Position numbers and translations under genes: made by a program. The notes under the pieces are model-generated. The model saw only the letters and a list, made by a program, of their open reading frames with translations, was not told the origin of the DNA and ran no database searches. A DNA stretch of 64,000 nucleotides, taken from positions 211,652 to 275,651 of the forward strand of contig NZ_JAACZO010000043.1 of the NCBI RefSeq assembly GCF_010993975.1. Reading direction: 5' to 3'. Positions 46,033-55,799 of this stretch are shown here, in pieces. Within the stretch, counting starts at the first letter, position 1; every line of letters starts with the position of its first letter. The stretch is from Halomonas faecis. GTDB lineage: Bacteria; Pseudomonadota; Gammaproteobacteria; Pseudomonadales; Halomonadaceae.

Positions 46033-47181
46033 TCAATACCCGGTCATCTCCAGATAGCCTTCGCCCAGCGCCTCGCCGCTTTCGCGGTCGGTCACCGTCA
46101 CCTCACCTTCCCAGTAGGGCACGGAAGTGCGCATCCAACGTTGGCTATGAGGCGCCTGGACGACCGCGTCGATGTCCTGGCTCGGCACTTCGAGGTGCCA
46201 GCGGGTGGGCAGCTCGCGCCCCTCGACGCTGGCGCTGGCCAGCGGCGTGAGGGTGAGCTCGTCCGGAGCGAGCGGCGTGGTCGTGCCGTCGGCCGCGACC
46301 CAGGTGCCCGAGCGGTAGTCGCTGCCGGCCTCACCGCTGCCACGTAGCTGAAAGGCCATCAGCTTGTGGCCGTCGTCGAGATGCAGCGAGAACCAGTCCC
46401 AGCCCTGCTGGCGCTCGTCGAGCAGTTGACTGCTCCACTCGCGGTCGAGCCACGCCCGGCCGTGCACCGCGCGGGTCTCGCCGTCCAGCGTTACCTCGCC
46501 ATCGACCCGCCAGAACGGCTGGCTATAGTACATCGAGCCCTGGCCGTCGACGGCCTTCTGGCTGAAGCCGCCGTTGCCGTGCAGCACCAGCGGACCCTCG
46601 GCGGTGAGCTCGAGCCGGTAGCCGAAGCCGCCACGCTCGTCGTTCTCGTGCGCGTCGAGCGTGAGCCGGTCGAAAGTGTCCGCCTCGATGCCTTCGCTTC
46701 GTGCGCGTAACGTCCAGTCGTCGAGCCAGGCCCGGAAAGGGCTGGACCGCACGCCGGCCTGGCCATCATCGCGAGCCGAATGGCTGCGCGCGAAGCGCTC
46801 CGCCACCCGATGGGTGCTGCCCTGCGACACCCCAAGGTGCGCCATCCACAGCTGGTCGGCCGCCCAGGGTGTGGGCGTCGGGCGTGCATCGGGTGGCACC
46901 AGTGCCTGGCGGAACAGCGTCCACTGGGCACCCAGGGGCTCGCCCGCTTCATCCTCCAGGTTGGCGGTGAGATACCACCACTCGATGCGGTAATCGGGGT
47001 GTGGGCCATGGTCGTCGGGGAAGTGCAGTGGCGTGCCGGGGCGCGCTTGGGCGAAGTCGCCGGCGGCCTCGCCCAGGCCGGCAAAACCGGCGTCCTGGTC
47101 GGCCTTTCGGTCGGTATCGCAGCCACCCAGCCACAGCGCGGCCAGCAGGGCGCAGAGAGGGGCCAAGAGACGCCAGCTCAT
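46033..47181 (-). CDS. AttH/CrtC-like lipocalin-domain lipoprotein
   Basis: A 382-residue lipoprotein. It starts at the ATG at 47181, with lipobox LGGC at about residue 21; a longer open frame upstream belongs to the permease and is not coding. The mature part is the AttH/hydroxyneurosporene-synthase-like double lipocalin domain: DYRIEWWYLTANLEDEAGEPLGAQWTLFRQAL, WMAHLGVS, SYYSQPFW-like MYYSQPFWRVDGEV, and HGRAWLDREWSSQLLDERQQGWDWFSLHL. AttH proteins are linked to FtsX-type ABC systems, as here. A role in outer-membrane lipid or hydrophobic-molecule handling is inferred. Confidence 0.88.
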   Translation of the reverse strand: MSWRLLAPLCALLAALWLGGCDTDRKADQDAGFAGLGEAAGDFAQARPGTPLHFPDDHGPHPDYRIEWWYLTANLEDEAGEPLGAQWTLFRQALVPPDARPTPTPWAADQLWMAHLGVSQGSTHRVAERFARSHSARDDGQAGVRSSPFRAWLDDWTLRARSEGIEADTFDRLTLDAHENDERGGFGYRLELTAEGPLVLHGNGGFSQKAVDGQGSMYYSQPFWRVDGEVTLDGETRAVHGRAWLDREWSSQLLDERQQGWDWFSLHLDDGHKLMAFQLRGSGEAGSDYRSGTWVAADGTTTPLAPDELTLTPLASASVEGRELPTRWHLEVPSQDIDAVVQAPHSQRWMRTSVPYWEGEVTVTDRESGEALGEGYLEMTGY

Positions 47182-49679
47182 GGGCGTTCCTCCTCGGCGA
47201 GCAGGGCGCGAGGCGGCGTGCGCCACAGCTGCAGGGCCGGCAGGGCGGCGGCGGCGAGCGCGACGCCTACGGCGGTGGCGAGCGTCAGTGCCATCTCGCC
47301 AGGAAAGAGGTGCAGCGGCAGCCGCCAGCCGAAGGCGGGGACGTTGATCACCGCCACCAGTCCCAGGGCCAGCAGGCTGCCGAGCGGCAGCGCGAGCAGG
47401 CCGGTGGCGAGTGCCGCCCCGCCGAGTTGAGCGAACTGCACCGCCGCCAGGCGTGCCCGCGGCACTCCCAGTGCCCACATCGGCGCCAACTGTCGGCGGC
47501 GCTCCCTCGCCTGGGCGAGCAGGCTGGCCAGCAGCGCCAGGGCGGCCACAGCGAGAGTCAGGGCGCTCAGCGCGCGAGTGATGGTGAAAGTGCGCTCGAA
47601 GATCGTCACTGCCAGCCGCTTCACCTCGCGTTGGTCGACCAGTGCATCGCGGCCGAACGCGAAGCGCTCGAGCAGGGCATTGTCCAGCGCCTCGCCGCTC
47701 GCCCCCGCGTTGAGCACGATGCCGATGGAACTCGCCTCGCCGCCGAAGCGTGCGGCGAGCTGCGGCGTGGCGAGCAGCACCTCGCCGCGGGTATTGCCGT
47801 AGTCGGGGTAGACCGCTGCCACGGCGAGCGTATCGCGGCGCCCTCCGGCGTTCACAACGATCTCGTCGCCCGGGGCGAGCCCCTCGGCAATGGCCAACTG
47901 CTCGTTGACGAAGGCCGCCCCCTCGCGGAAGGCCTGCCAGGCAGCGTCGCGGCCGGCCTGGGTATCGAGCAGCGGCCAGTGGGGCGTTAGCGCTGCCCCG
48001 GGGGTGATGCCGTAGAGACTCACCGGCCGGTCGAGCGGGCGAGCGGTGCCATTGCGCTCGGCCTCGCGCAGGGTTCCTTCGGCATGGCGGGTGGGCAGCG
48101 TCTCGGCCACCTCGGCGCGCTCGTCGAGCCATGCCGCGACGGTGGCGAAGCGTTCCGGTGGCGGGCGCAGGTAGAGATCGGCGACCAGGCGCTGGTCGAG
48201 CCAGTCGAGGAAGGTGAGGCGAAAGCCCCCCACCATGCTGCCGATGCCCAGGTTGGCGGAAAGCGCGATGAGCAGTGCCATCATGGCCAGTGAGAGTCGC
48301 GGCAACTGAAGCTGCAGGTCGGCGCATGCCCACTGCGCCAGCGGCCGGTGACGGAGCAGCCGGGCCAGGCCGGCGATCAGCAGCCCCAGTAGCGGTGGCA
48401 GCCACAGGGCGCTGGCCAGCAGCAGCGCGGCGATCAGCGCGAAGCTGGCGATGAGCCCCTCGCCGGATGGTTGACGGCTGAGCCAGATCCACAGCGCGAG
48501 CCCAACCACGGCAACCAGCGCCCCGGCCAGTGTCAGGCCGCGCAGCTGTCGCACGAAGCCCGCACGCCACGCCTGGGCCTGGCCGAGGCCCAGTACGCTG
48601 AGCCGTGCCGCTCGCCACAGCACGCCGCTGCCGGCGAGGAAGAGCCCGCCGAGGGTCACGCCCAGCCCACCCAGCCAGTAGTGCCAGGGGAGCCGTAGTT
48701 CGGCGGCGACCTGGGCTCCGTAGAGGCTCTCCAGGGTGGCAGCCACGTCGGGCAGCAGCAGCCGGGCCAGCCACACCCCGCTGACGATGCCGGCAAGCGC
48801 TCCCAGTGCACCGAGCAGCACCAGCTCGAGTGCCAGCAGCCCCACCAACTGGCGAGCGGAGACGCCGAGTGCACGCAGCGTGCGCAGCAGCCCCAGGCGC
48901 TGCTCCAGCGCCAGGCCCAGTGCCGCCTGGACGATGAACAGCCCCACTACCAATGCCAGCAGCGCCATGGCGGTGAGGTTGAGGTGGAAGCTCTCGGTGA
49001 GCTGGCCCGGTTCGAGCCGAGTGTCGGCGCGGGTCAGCAGGAAGCCGGATGGTGCCTCGTGCAGGGCCCCTGGCGCCGCGACCAGTCGGCTGAGCGTTTC
49101 GCCGTGCTCGAGCAGTTTCGCCGCCGCAGCGATGTCCATGACCAGGGTGTCAGGCGGCAGTCTCGACACCAGGGCCAGCGGTGGCAGGCGCCGGCCGTCG
49201 GCCAGTCGCGGCTCGGCACCAGAGGCTTCGCTGGCACTCTGGCCCAGCGCAGCGAGGCTATCCGGGGCGAGGCGGGTCTGCCAGGGCGGGGTGAGAAAGC
49301 CGCTGAGCTCACCGCGGCTGCCGGCGGTGGCGAAGGCGCTGTCGCCGGGCAGGGTGAGCGGATCGATGCCGATCAGCGTCAGGCGCGAGCCGTCCGGCGC
49401 CTCGACCTCGCCTTCCAACAGCGGCGAGACGGGCAGCCCGGCGCGGCGCAGGCGCAGGAAGTCGTCGCGGGTCAGGGGCTCGCCGTCGCGGCGTTCCAGG
49501 CGATCCAGACCGGTGGCGAACATCGCCTCGGCGCGGGCGTAGCTGTCGCGGGCCGAAGCGTTGATCGCCTGCACGCCGCTCCACAGCGCGCTGGCCACCC
49601 ACAGGCCGAGCAGCAGCAAGACCAGCTGACCGGGGTGGCGGCGGTAGTGGGAGAGCAGCGTAGCCAGCGCGGTGAGCAT
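47178..49679 (-). CDS. FtsX-like ABC permease (AttFG-type)
   Basis: An 833-residue inner-membrane protein with two FtsX-like permease halves. An N-terminal helix (QLVLLLLGLWVASALW) is followed by a periplasmic domain to about residue 240, a three-helix block (ALVVGLFIVQAALGLALEQRLGLLRTLRALG), a central block of helices, a second periplasmic loop and a C-terminal helix block that ends ALQLWRTPPRALLAEEERP. The double layout matches a LolCE/AttFG-like extractor that works on membrane-anchored substrates. It overlaps the lipocalin gene by four bases and the ATPase by one. Confidence 0.9.
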   Translation of the reverse strand: MLTALATLLSHYRRHPGQLVLLLLGLWVASALWSGVQAINASARDSYARAEAMFATGLDRLERRDGEPLTRDDFLRLRRAGLPVSPLLEGEVEAPDGSRLTLIGIDPLTLPGDSAFATAGSRGELSGFLTPPWQTRLAPDSLAALGQSASEASGAEPRLADGRRLPPLALVSRLPPDTLVMDIAAAAKLLEHGETLSRLVAAPGALHEAPSGFLLTRADTRLEPGQLTESFHLNLTAMALLALVVGLFIVQAALGLALEQRLGLLRTLRALGVSARQLVGLLALELVLLGALGALAGIVSGVWLARLLLPDVAATLESLYGAQVAAELRLPWHYWLGGLGVTLGGLFLAGSGVLWRAARLSVLGLGQAQAWRAGFVRQLRGLTLAGALVAVVGLALWIWLSRQPSGEGLIASFALIAALLLASALWLPPLLGLLIAGLARLLRHRPLAQWACADLQLQLPRLSLAMMALLIALSANLGIGSMVGGFRLTFLDWLDQRLVADLYLRPPPERFATVAAWLDERAEVAETLPTRHAEGTLREAERNGTARPLDRPVSLYGITPGAALTPHWPLLDTQAGRDAAWQAFREGAAFVNEQLAIAEGLAPGDEIVVNAGGRRDTLAVAAVYPDYGNTRGEVLLATPQLAARFGGEASSIGIVLNAGASGEALDNALLERFAFGRDALVDQREVKRLAVTIFERTFTITRALSALTLAVAALALLASLLAQARERRRQLAPMWALGVPRARLAAVQFAQLGGAALATGLLALPLGSLLALGLVAVINVPAFGWRLPLHLFPGEMALTLATAVGVALAAAALPALQLWRTPPRALLAEEERP

Positions 49680-50359
49680 TACTTGGCAGGCTCCGTGAGC
49701 GTTGCTGGCCCTAGCCGCCCATGGGTCAGGCGCAGGCAGCGGTCGAGCGGAGCCGCGACGCGGGGGCTGTGGGTGACCACCAGCAGGGCGCTATCGGCTT
49801 CGCTCACCAGCTCACGCAGCAGGGCGAGCACGGCGTCGGCGGTGGTTTCGTCGAGGTTGCCGGTAGGCTCGTCGGCGAGCAGCAACGACGGGCGCGGTGC
49901 CAGGGCGCGACCGATGGCCAGGCGTTGCTGCTGGCCGCCGGAGAGTTGCTCCGGGTAGCGTGTCTCGAGTCCCGCCAACCCCAGGCGCTGCAGGAGATAC
50001 GTCGACCAGTCAGGGCGTTCGCGTCCAGCCAGGCGCGCCTGCAGGCGCAAGTTGTCGGCCACGTTCAGGCTCGGCACCAAGTGGAACTGCTGGAACACCA
50101 GCCCCAGGGTGTCGCGGCGCAGCCGCGCCCGGGCGGGTTCGCCGAGCGAGGAGATCGCCTGGCCGGCGAGCCGAACCTCGCCATCATCGGGCCGGTCGAG
50201 CCCCGCGGCCAGGTGCAGCAGGGTCGACTTGCCGCTGCCCGATTCGCCCATCAGCGCCAGGCTCTCGCCGCGGCGAAGCGACAGATCGACGCTCCGCAGC
50301 ACCGGCAGCGGCCCTTGAGGCGTGGCGTAGGCCTTGCGGACCTGACGGAATTCCAGCAT
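49679..50359 (-). CDS. LolD-like ABC ATPase
   Basis: A 226-residue ATPase of the MacB/LolD family. Walker A is GESGSGKSTLLH, the signature is QLSGGQQQRLAIGRALAPRPSLLLADEPTGNLD, and the H-loop is LLVVTHSPRVAA. It pairs with the FtsX-like permease next to it. The three genes form an ATPase-permease-lipocalin operon. Confidence 0.92.
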   Translation of the reverse strand: MLEFRQVRKAYATPQGPLPVLRSVDLSLRRGESLALMGESGSGKSTLLHLAAGLDRPDDGEVRLAGQAISSLGEPARARLRRDTLGLVFQQFHLVPSLNVADNLRLQARLAGRERPDWSTYLLQRLGLAGLETRYPEQLSGGQQQRLAIGRALAPRPSLLLADEPTGNLDETTADAVLALLRELVSEADSALLVVTHSPRVAAPLDRCLRLTHGRLGPATLTEPAK

Positions 50360-50371
50360 GACGGGTGTCCT

Positions 50372-51550
50372 TCAGATGCCGAGGGCGCGGCGCATTACCC
50401 CCTGCTTGGCGATGCCGAGACGCTCGCCGACTCCCAGGCCGGCGGAACCGGCCTGGCGCAGCGGCGCCGGGCCGGTGAAGAGGCGGTGGAAGGTCTCCAT
50501 GGCGGCCATCATCGCCAGGGTCTGGGGGCGGCGGATGCGGGCATAGGCGGCCAATGCCTGTCGGCTGCCCGGATCCTCGCCAGCGGCATGGGCGGCGGTC
50601 ACCTGCCTGGCCAGCTCGGCGGCGTCCTGCAAGCCGAGATTGAGCCCCTGGCCGGCCAGCGGATGGATGACGTGGGCGGCATCGCCGACCAGGGCGAGGC
50701 GGCGGCGCGTGTAGCGCTCGGCGTGGCGGCGGCGAATGGGGAAACTGGCGCGCCCGAGCACGGTGTCGATGCCGCCCAGGCGGGCAGGAAACGCCGCTTC
50801 GACGGCCCGGCGCAGCGATTCGTTATCCAGCGCTTCGCGCTCGCGCGTGGCCGCGTCGGTGTCGTACCACACCAGCGAAGCGTGAGGGCCGGGCAGCGGC
50901 AGCATGGCCTGGGGCCCGGTGGGTGTGAAACGCTGCCAGCTCACGTCCTGCTGGGGCCGGCAGGTGCGGACGTTGACGATCAGTGCCCGCTGCCGGTAAT
51001 CCGCATCCCGGGTGGCGATGCCAGCCAGCTCGCGGGTACGCGACCCGGCCCCGTCGGCGCCGACCACCAGCCGAGCGGCCAGCAGGCGACCGTCTTCGAG
51101 TTCGACCAGTGCGTGCTGTCCGCCGCGGATCAGTGCGGTGGGGCTGGCATCGCAAAGCGTCGTGACGCTGGGCAGTTCGGCCAGGCGCTGCCACAGGGCG
51201 CGGCGAATCATCCGGTTCTCGACGAAGTGGCCGAAATCGGCGAGCCCCAGATCGGCGGCGCTGAAGCGAATATGACGACGCTCGGCAGCGTCGCTGGCCT
51301 CGATATGGCGAAAGGGACAGCGGCGCGCCTCGGGAATGAAGGGCCAGGCACCCACGCTTTCCAGCAGCCGCTGTGAGGCCAGATTCAGCGACGAGACGCG
51401 CAGGTCGAAGGGTTCGCCGTCGGCGATGGACGCCGGTGGCGCGCCGCCCTCGATCAGCGTCACCGTCATGCCCACCTGGCCTAGCGCCGCTGCCACGGCC
51501 GCCCCGACCATGCCGCCGCCGATGATGATCGCGTCCTGCGTCTCGTCCAT
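50372..51550 (-). CDS. UbiH/UbiF-family FAD-dependent hydroxylase
   Basis: A 392-residue class A flavoprotein monooxygenase. FAD motifs are IIGGGMVGAAVAAALG at the N-terminus, VVGADGAGSRTRELAG (DG motif) at about residue 165, and ALVGDAAHVIHPLAGQGLNLGLQDAAEL (GD motif) at about residue 285. It belongs to the ubiquinone-hydroxylase group (UbiH, UbiI, UbiF), which hydroxylates the aromatic ring in ubiquinone synthesis. The group member cannot be fixed without a tree. It sits 12 bases upstream of the ABC genes. Confidence 0.9.
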   Translation of the reverse strand: MDETQDAIIIGGGMVGAAVAAALGQVGMTVTLIEGGAPPASIADGEPFDLRVSSLNLASQRLLESVGAWPFIPEARRCPFRHIEASDAAERRHIRFSAADLGLADFGHFVENRMIRRALWQRLAELPSVTTLCDASPTALIRGGQHALVELEDGRLLAARLVVGADGAGSRTRELAGIATRDADYRQRALIVNVRTCRPQQDVSWQRFTPTGPQAMLPLPGPHASLVWYDTDAATREREALDNESLRRAVEAAFPARLGGIDTVLGRASFPIRRRHAERYTRRRLALVGDAAHVIHPLAGQGLNLGLQDAAELARQVTAAHAAGEDPGSRQALAAYARIRRPQTLAMMAAMETFHRLFTGPAPLRQAGSAGLGVGERLGIAKQGVMRRALGI

Positions 51551-51689
51551 GCGTGTCTCCTGGTGGGTGCGTCACGCCATCAGGATACCGCGTCAGGGGG
51601 CTGGCAGTGGAGAGTGTCGGCCATGCTCAGGTGAAGAGGCGCTCGAATTCCGTTGAAAAGTCCTGGGAGGCGGGTTGCCTGGAAAGCAT

Positions 51690-51835
51690 CTCAAAAACAT
51701 CTGATGTCATGCGGTATCGTCCAGCGAGTGGGCCTGAGCCAAGGCCATGCCAGGGAGATCATCGACAAACAGCTCGCCACGATTCGTGAACACTGGGACG
51801 ATATCAGACCGCAGCGCCTGCCCCGGTGGCGTTGA
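51690..51835 (+). pseudogene. Possible C-terminal remnant of a HipA-like protein
   Basis: A short frame reads VQRVGLSQGHAREIIDKQLATIREHWDDI, which resembles the last helices of HipA-type kinases, then stops after about 12 more unrelated residues. No other part of such a gene is present. The tail overlaps the ABC gene end at 51804 on the opposite strand. The match is short and from memory of the family. Confidence 0.3.
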
Positions 51836-53612
51836 CGTGCCAGTTCTTGACTCTCTGCTGCGCTTCCCACATGCACCGATAGCGGCCGGAGACGGCCAGA
51901 AGCTCGTCATGGCGGCCACTCTCAACCAGTCGGCCGTCCTCCAGCACCAGGATCTGGTCGGCCCCGACGATGGTCGATAGGCGGTGGGCGATCACCAGCA
52001 CCGTCTTGTGGCTCACCAAGGCGTCGATGGCGCGCTGAACCGAGATCTCGCTCTCGGTATCCAGGGCCGCGGTCGGCTCGTCGAGAATGACGATAGGGGC
52101 GTCCTTGAGAAGGGCGCGGGCGATGGAAATGCGCTGCCGCTCGCCCCCGGATAGGCGTCCACCGATGTCGCCCAGGCGGGTCTCCCAGCCCTGCGGCAGG
52201 CGGGCGATGAAATCCAGGCAGTGCGCGGCCTCGGCCGCCGCCCGGACCTCGCCGTCGGTGGCATCGGGGCGAGCCATGCGGATGTTGTTCATTACCGTAT
52301 CGTCGAACAGGTAGACGTCCTGGAAGACTACCGATATCAGGTCATTCAGACGGTCGACCGGAATGCTCCGCAGATCCACGCCGCCGATTCGAACGCTGCC
52401 GACCTGTGGATCGAAGTGGCGCAGGAGCAGCCTCGTCAGGGTTGTTTTGCCCGACCCCGATGGTCCGACCAGGGCGGTCAAGCTGTGTTCTGGCAGCGTC
52501 GCGCTGAACTCACTGATCGACGGACTGCCAGCACCGGCGTACTGGAAGGTGACGCTTTCGAAGGCGACGTCGTGGCGCGACGGCACGTCGGCGGGCTCGC
52601 GTTGCTCCAGGGGCTCTATGGCGAAAAGGGCCGAGATACGCTCCAGGGCCGATTCGATGAGCTCGAGGATCGCCGTGTAGAGGATGAATGTGGACAGCGG
52701 CTCGAAGAAGCGCGCCATGATCACTAGCAGGGCGGCGAGCACGGCGACGTCCAGCGAGCCGTCGAGCACGAACAGCACGCCCACAGCCAGTACGAACAGC
52801 AGGCCCAGCTCGACGATGCTGGCGACGAGAATGTTGGGCTTGGCACCCTTGCGGTGCCCGTAGGCTTGGATCTCCTCCAGCCGCTTGAATGTCGTGGCCA
52901 AGCGGTCGGCCTTGGCGCCGGCCTGGCACGCAGCCCGCAGCACCGGCAGCCCCTGCATGTATTCGAGGACGTCGGCGTTGGCCTGTTGATGCGCCTCACC
53001 CAGGATGCGCTTGCCGCGCCCCAAGGCCGGGCGCCGCCAGCGATAGAGCGGCACGATGGCGGGAAATACCAGCAACAGGGCTACGCCCATGCGCCAGTCC
53101 ACGGCCAGCAGCGCGACCGCCGTGGTCAGGGGGGTGACCACGGCGATGAAGATCAGATTGAGGATGGTCAGAGTGGTCAGCAGGTTTTCATCGACGTTGT
53201 TTAGCACCGTGGAGTTCATCTCGCCGGTACGCTTGTCCTGAAGAACTTCCAGCGGGATTCGGCGTAGCTGTTCGCCCAAACGGGTACGCAGGCGGTGGGT
53301 CGCCTGCGCCATCTGGCCGTCGAAGTCGAAAGCCTGGGCCCGCCAGCGCAGCACCGAACTGAACACCATCAGTCCCGTCGACGCCCCTAGCCAGGACAGG
53401 GCAGTGGTGATGTCGCGCTGAGTGAGCATGGCGGTGAACAGTGGAACGATGCAGGCCAGCGCCAGGCCCTGTACGACTGCCGCGGCCAGCAGCCCGATCA
53501 GGCTGCGTCGCATGCGGGCGGCCCCGGGCCCGACGGTGTCGATCAACTGTCGGTAGGTCGTACGCCAGGGTGTCGGGCCGGTCCTGTGTTGACGAGTTGC
53601 GCTTTCGTTCAT
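51804..53612 (-). CDS. Siderophore ABC transporter half, YbtQ/IrtB-like
   Basis: A 602-residue half transporter with an N-terminal six-helix exporter-type membrane domain and a C-terminal ATPase. Walker A is GPSGSGKTTLTRLLLRHFDP, the signature is LSGGERQRISIARALLKDAPIVILDEPTAALD, and the H-loop is VIAHRLSTI. It overlaps its partner by four bases (ATGA). Pairs like this next to siderophore genes (YbtP/YbtQ, IrtA/IrtB) import ferric siderophores although they have an exporter fold. The start is the coupled ATG at 53612. Confidence 0.88.
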   Translation of the reverse strand: MNESATRQHRTGPTPWRTTYRQLIDTVGPGAARMRRSLIGLLAAAVVQGLALACIVPLFTAMLTQRDITTALSWLGASTGLMVFSSVLRWRAQAFDFDGQMAQATHRLRTRLGEQLRRIPLEVLQDKRTGEMNSTVLNNVDENLLTTLTILNLIFIAVVTPLTTAVALLAVDWRMGVALLLVFPAIVPLYRWRRPALGRGKRILGEAHQQANADVLEYMQGLPVLRAACQAGAKADRLATTFKRLEEIQAYGHRKGAKPNILVASIVELGLLFVLAVGVLFVLDGSLDVAVLAALLVIMARFFEPLSTFILYTAILELIESALERISALFAIEPLEQREPADVPSRHDVAFESVTFQYAGAGSPSISEFSATLPEHSLTALVGPSGSGKTTLTRLLLRHFDPQVGSVRIGGVDLRSIPVDRLNDLISVVFQDVYLFDDTVMNNIRMARPDATDGEVRAAAEAAHCLDFIARLPQGWETRLGDIGGRLSGGERQRISIARALLKDAPIVILDEPTAALDTESEISVQRAIDALVSHKTVLVIAHRLSTIVGADQILVLEDGRLVESGRHDELLAVSGRYRCMWEAQQRVKNWHVNATGAGAAV

Positions 53613-55459
53613 GGCGTCGAGTCCTGATTCGTGACAGAAGCCTGTCCGGCCTTGCCCAGCGACCAAGACTGGGCCATCTCATAGCTGCGCCATAGGCGGG
53701 CATAGGTGCTGCCCTGCGCGACAAGGTCGTCATGCTGGCCGCCTTCGACCAGACGCCCGCGATCGAACACCAGGATCTGGTCCGCGTCGCGGATGGTCGC
53801 CAAGCGGTGCGCCACCATGATGACCGTCTTGCCCTGCATCAGCCGGGACAGTGCTTCGATCAGGGCGGCCTCGTTTTCCGGGTCGGCGAAGGCTGTGGCT
53901 TCGTCCAGAACGAGGATCGGCCGGTTCTGCAGCAGGGCGCGCGCGATGGTGATGCGCTGCCGCTGCCCCCCCGATAAAAAGATGCCGCGCTCTCCGACCT
54001 TGGTGTCGTAGCCCTCAGGCAGCGCCATGATGAAGTCGTGCGCCTGGGCCGCCTTGGCCGCGGAGATGATGTCGTCCATGCCGGTATCGGGGGTCCCCAG
54101 ACGGATGTTGGCGGCGATGGTGTCGGCGAACAGAAAGGTATCCTGGAAGACGAAGGCGACGTGCTGCAGCAGGTCGTTGGAGTGCATCCGCCGCACATCG
54201 ACCCCGCCGACCAGGATGCGCCCGTCGGTAACGTCCCAGAAACGCGGGATCAGCCGGGCCACGGTGCTCTTGCCGGCGCCTGAGGGGCCGACCAGGGCGG
54301 TGACCGTGCCGGGGCGCACGTCGAAACTGACGTCGCTGAGGGCCTCGGCGTCGGTGGCCCCATAGCTGAAGCTCACGCGGTCGAAACGCACGCTGGCGTC
54401 GTGTGGCCGTTCCCCCACACCTTCGGGGACCGGCAGAACCGGCGCGGCCATCACCTCCTGGATACGGACGATGCTGAGTTTGACCTTCTCGATCATGTGG
54501 CGGAGCATCATGGCCGGCATTATCGCTTCGGCCATGCCGGTGCACAGCAGCAGCGCGGCCAGCCAGCGCACTGGATCCAGCTCCTCCTGCCAGACCAGAA
54601 CGGCCCCCAGCCACAGCACCACCGCCAGGGTCGGCATCGGGCTCAACATCACCCACGAGAAACGGGCCGGGAAACCCGATTCCCGATACCAGCGCGTCAG
54701 GACGGACAGATAGGCATTCAGGGCCTTCTCATAGCGCCCGAAGATTGCATGCCCGGTGTCGAAGGTCCGGACCACGGGCATCGCCTGGACGAACTCGACG
54801 ACCGCCGCGCTCACCCGTTCGCGGGCGTCGTTGTACAGGCGGGCCATCTCGCCGCGCCGGCGCAGGGCCGGGCGCAGGATGCCGAAGGCCAGCACTACAA
54901 CGGCCAGGGCTGCCAGCGCGAGCCGCCAGTCGAGCCACACCAACAGGCCGAAGGCGACCACTGGCGTGACGTAGGCCCGCGCATACAGCGGCGTGCTGTC
55001 GGCCACGAACACGTGCAGGGCCTTGACGTCATCATGAATGACCTTGGTCAGCGCGCCCGCGCCCTGACTCTGCACGTATCCCAGCGACACTTGGGCCAGG
55101 CGCTCGCTGAGCTGCATGCGCAGGATGCGCTCCAGCCGGAACGCTGCATAATGCGACTGGTTGAAGGCGCCCAGGCGTGCCATGTAAGTGCCGATAGCGC
55201 AGGCCAGCACGCCTGCCATCTGTGCCCCTGGCCACTGGTCGGGAGCCTCGATCAACGCTTTGACCGTCAGCGCCAGCAGGGCCATGGTCACCAGGCCCAG
55301 CAGCGATGAGACCGCCGCCAGTGCCATGCCATAGCGAATCTGCCCGCGCACGGGGCGCATGATCGACCACGCGTCTATGCGGCGGCGCGACAGCGGTGCA
55401 GCGCCATCTGGTGCGGCTTCCGATGGGGGCTGGGAGGCTTCGGCTTGCGATGCGTTCAT
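53609..55459 (-). CDS. Siderophore ABC transporter half, YbtP/IrtA-like
   Basis: A 616-residue half transporter: six-helix membrane domain (about residues 30-330), then ATPase. Walker A is GPSGAGKSTVARLIPRFWDV, the signature is LSGGQRQRITIARALLQNRP, and Walker B is ILVLDEATAFADPENEAAL. The DEATAFADPENE form is common in siderophore-linked YbtPQ/IrtAB proteins. It lacks the siderophore-reducing domain that IrtA carries at its N-terminus. It diverges from fepB across a 340-base region with a Fur-like box. Confidence 0.88.
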   Translation of the reverse strand: MNASQAEASQPPSEAAPDGAAPLSRRRIDAWSIMRPVRGQIRYGMALAAVSSLLGLVTMALLALTVKALIEAPDQWPGAQMAGVLACAIGTYMARLGAFNQSHYAAFRLERILRMQLSERLAQVSLGYVQSQGAGALTKVIHDDVKALHVFVADSTPLYARAYVTPVVAFGLLVWLDWRLALAALAVVVLAFGILRPALRRRGEMARLYNDARERVSAAVVEFVQAMPVVRTFDTGHAIFGRYEKALNAYLSVLTRWYRESGFPARFSWVMLSPMPTLAVVLWLGAVLVWQEELDPVRWLAALLLCTGMAEAIMPAMMLRHMIEKVKLSIVRIQEVMAAPVLPVPEGVGERPHDASVRFDRVSFSYGATDAEALSDVSFDVRPGTVTALVGPSGAGKSTVARLIPRFWDVTDGRILVGGVDVRRMHSNDLLQHVAFVFQDTFLFADTIAANIRLGTPDTGMDDIISAAKAAQAHDFIMALPEGYDTKVGERGIFLSGGQRQRITIARALLQNRPILVLDEATAFADPENEAALIEALSRLMQGKTVIMVAHRLATIRDADQILVFDRGRLVEGGQHDDLVAQGSTYARLWRSYEMAQSWSLGKAGQASVTNQDSTP

Positions 55460-55799
55460 GATCCAGGTCTCGTGCCGGGCGCGCGACGGTCACTACCGGT
55501 TTCGAGGCCGCGCTACTGTTTCGTTCACACATGTTAATGCGACTCAATCTCTTTATCAACTTTGCATGTCTCTGCCGTCACTTCCTTTTTGACGCGTCAT
55601 CGGCTAACCCCTCCGCGTGTGAAAAAAGATCCTCCATTCGCTCCTCGGCCACTGGCGGCCTTCGCCAGGGCATGCCGGTTTGAGAATGTTCTTCATTTCC
55701 ATATTGAATCGATATCCATTTCTGAGCTAATGTCATCGGCCATAGCCCCGCTATGGGCTGGCCGAACCGTTGCCCGACCAAGTCCGTCAGGAGGAAAGC
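55460..55799. promoter_or_regulatory. Divergent iron-locus promoter region
   Basis: A 340-base region between divergent transport units. It is AT-richer than its surroundings and holds no gene I can support. It contains the Fur-like box at 55682-55700 and a small hairpin CCATAGC-CCC-GCTATGG at about 55740. A second, weaker AT-rich stretch near 55525-55560 may serve the ABC pair. Confidence 0.6.
55682..55700. promoter_or_regulatory. Candidate Fur box upstream of fepB
   Basis: GAGAATGTTCTTCATTTCC matches the Fur consensus at 13 of 19 positions and lies 100 bases upstream of the fepB start. Confidence 0.5.

Noticed and set aside
47182..48774. N-terminal extension of the lipocalin gene into the permease region
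   Set aside because: The extension is Arg/Ala/Pro-rich out-of-frame permease sequence. The lipoprotein signal at 47181 marks the true start.
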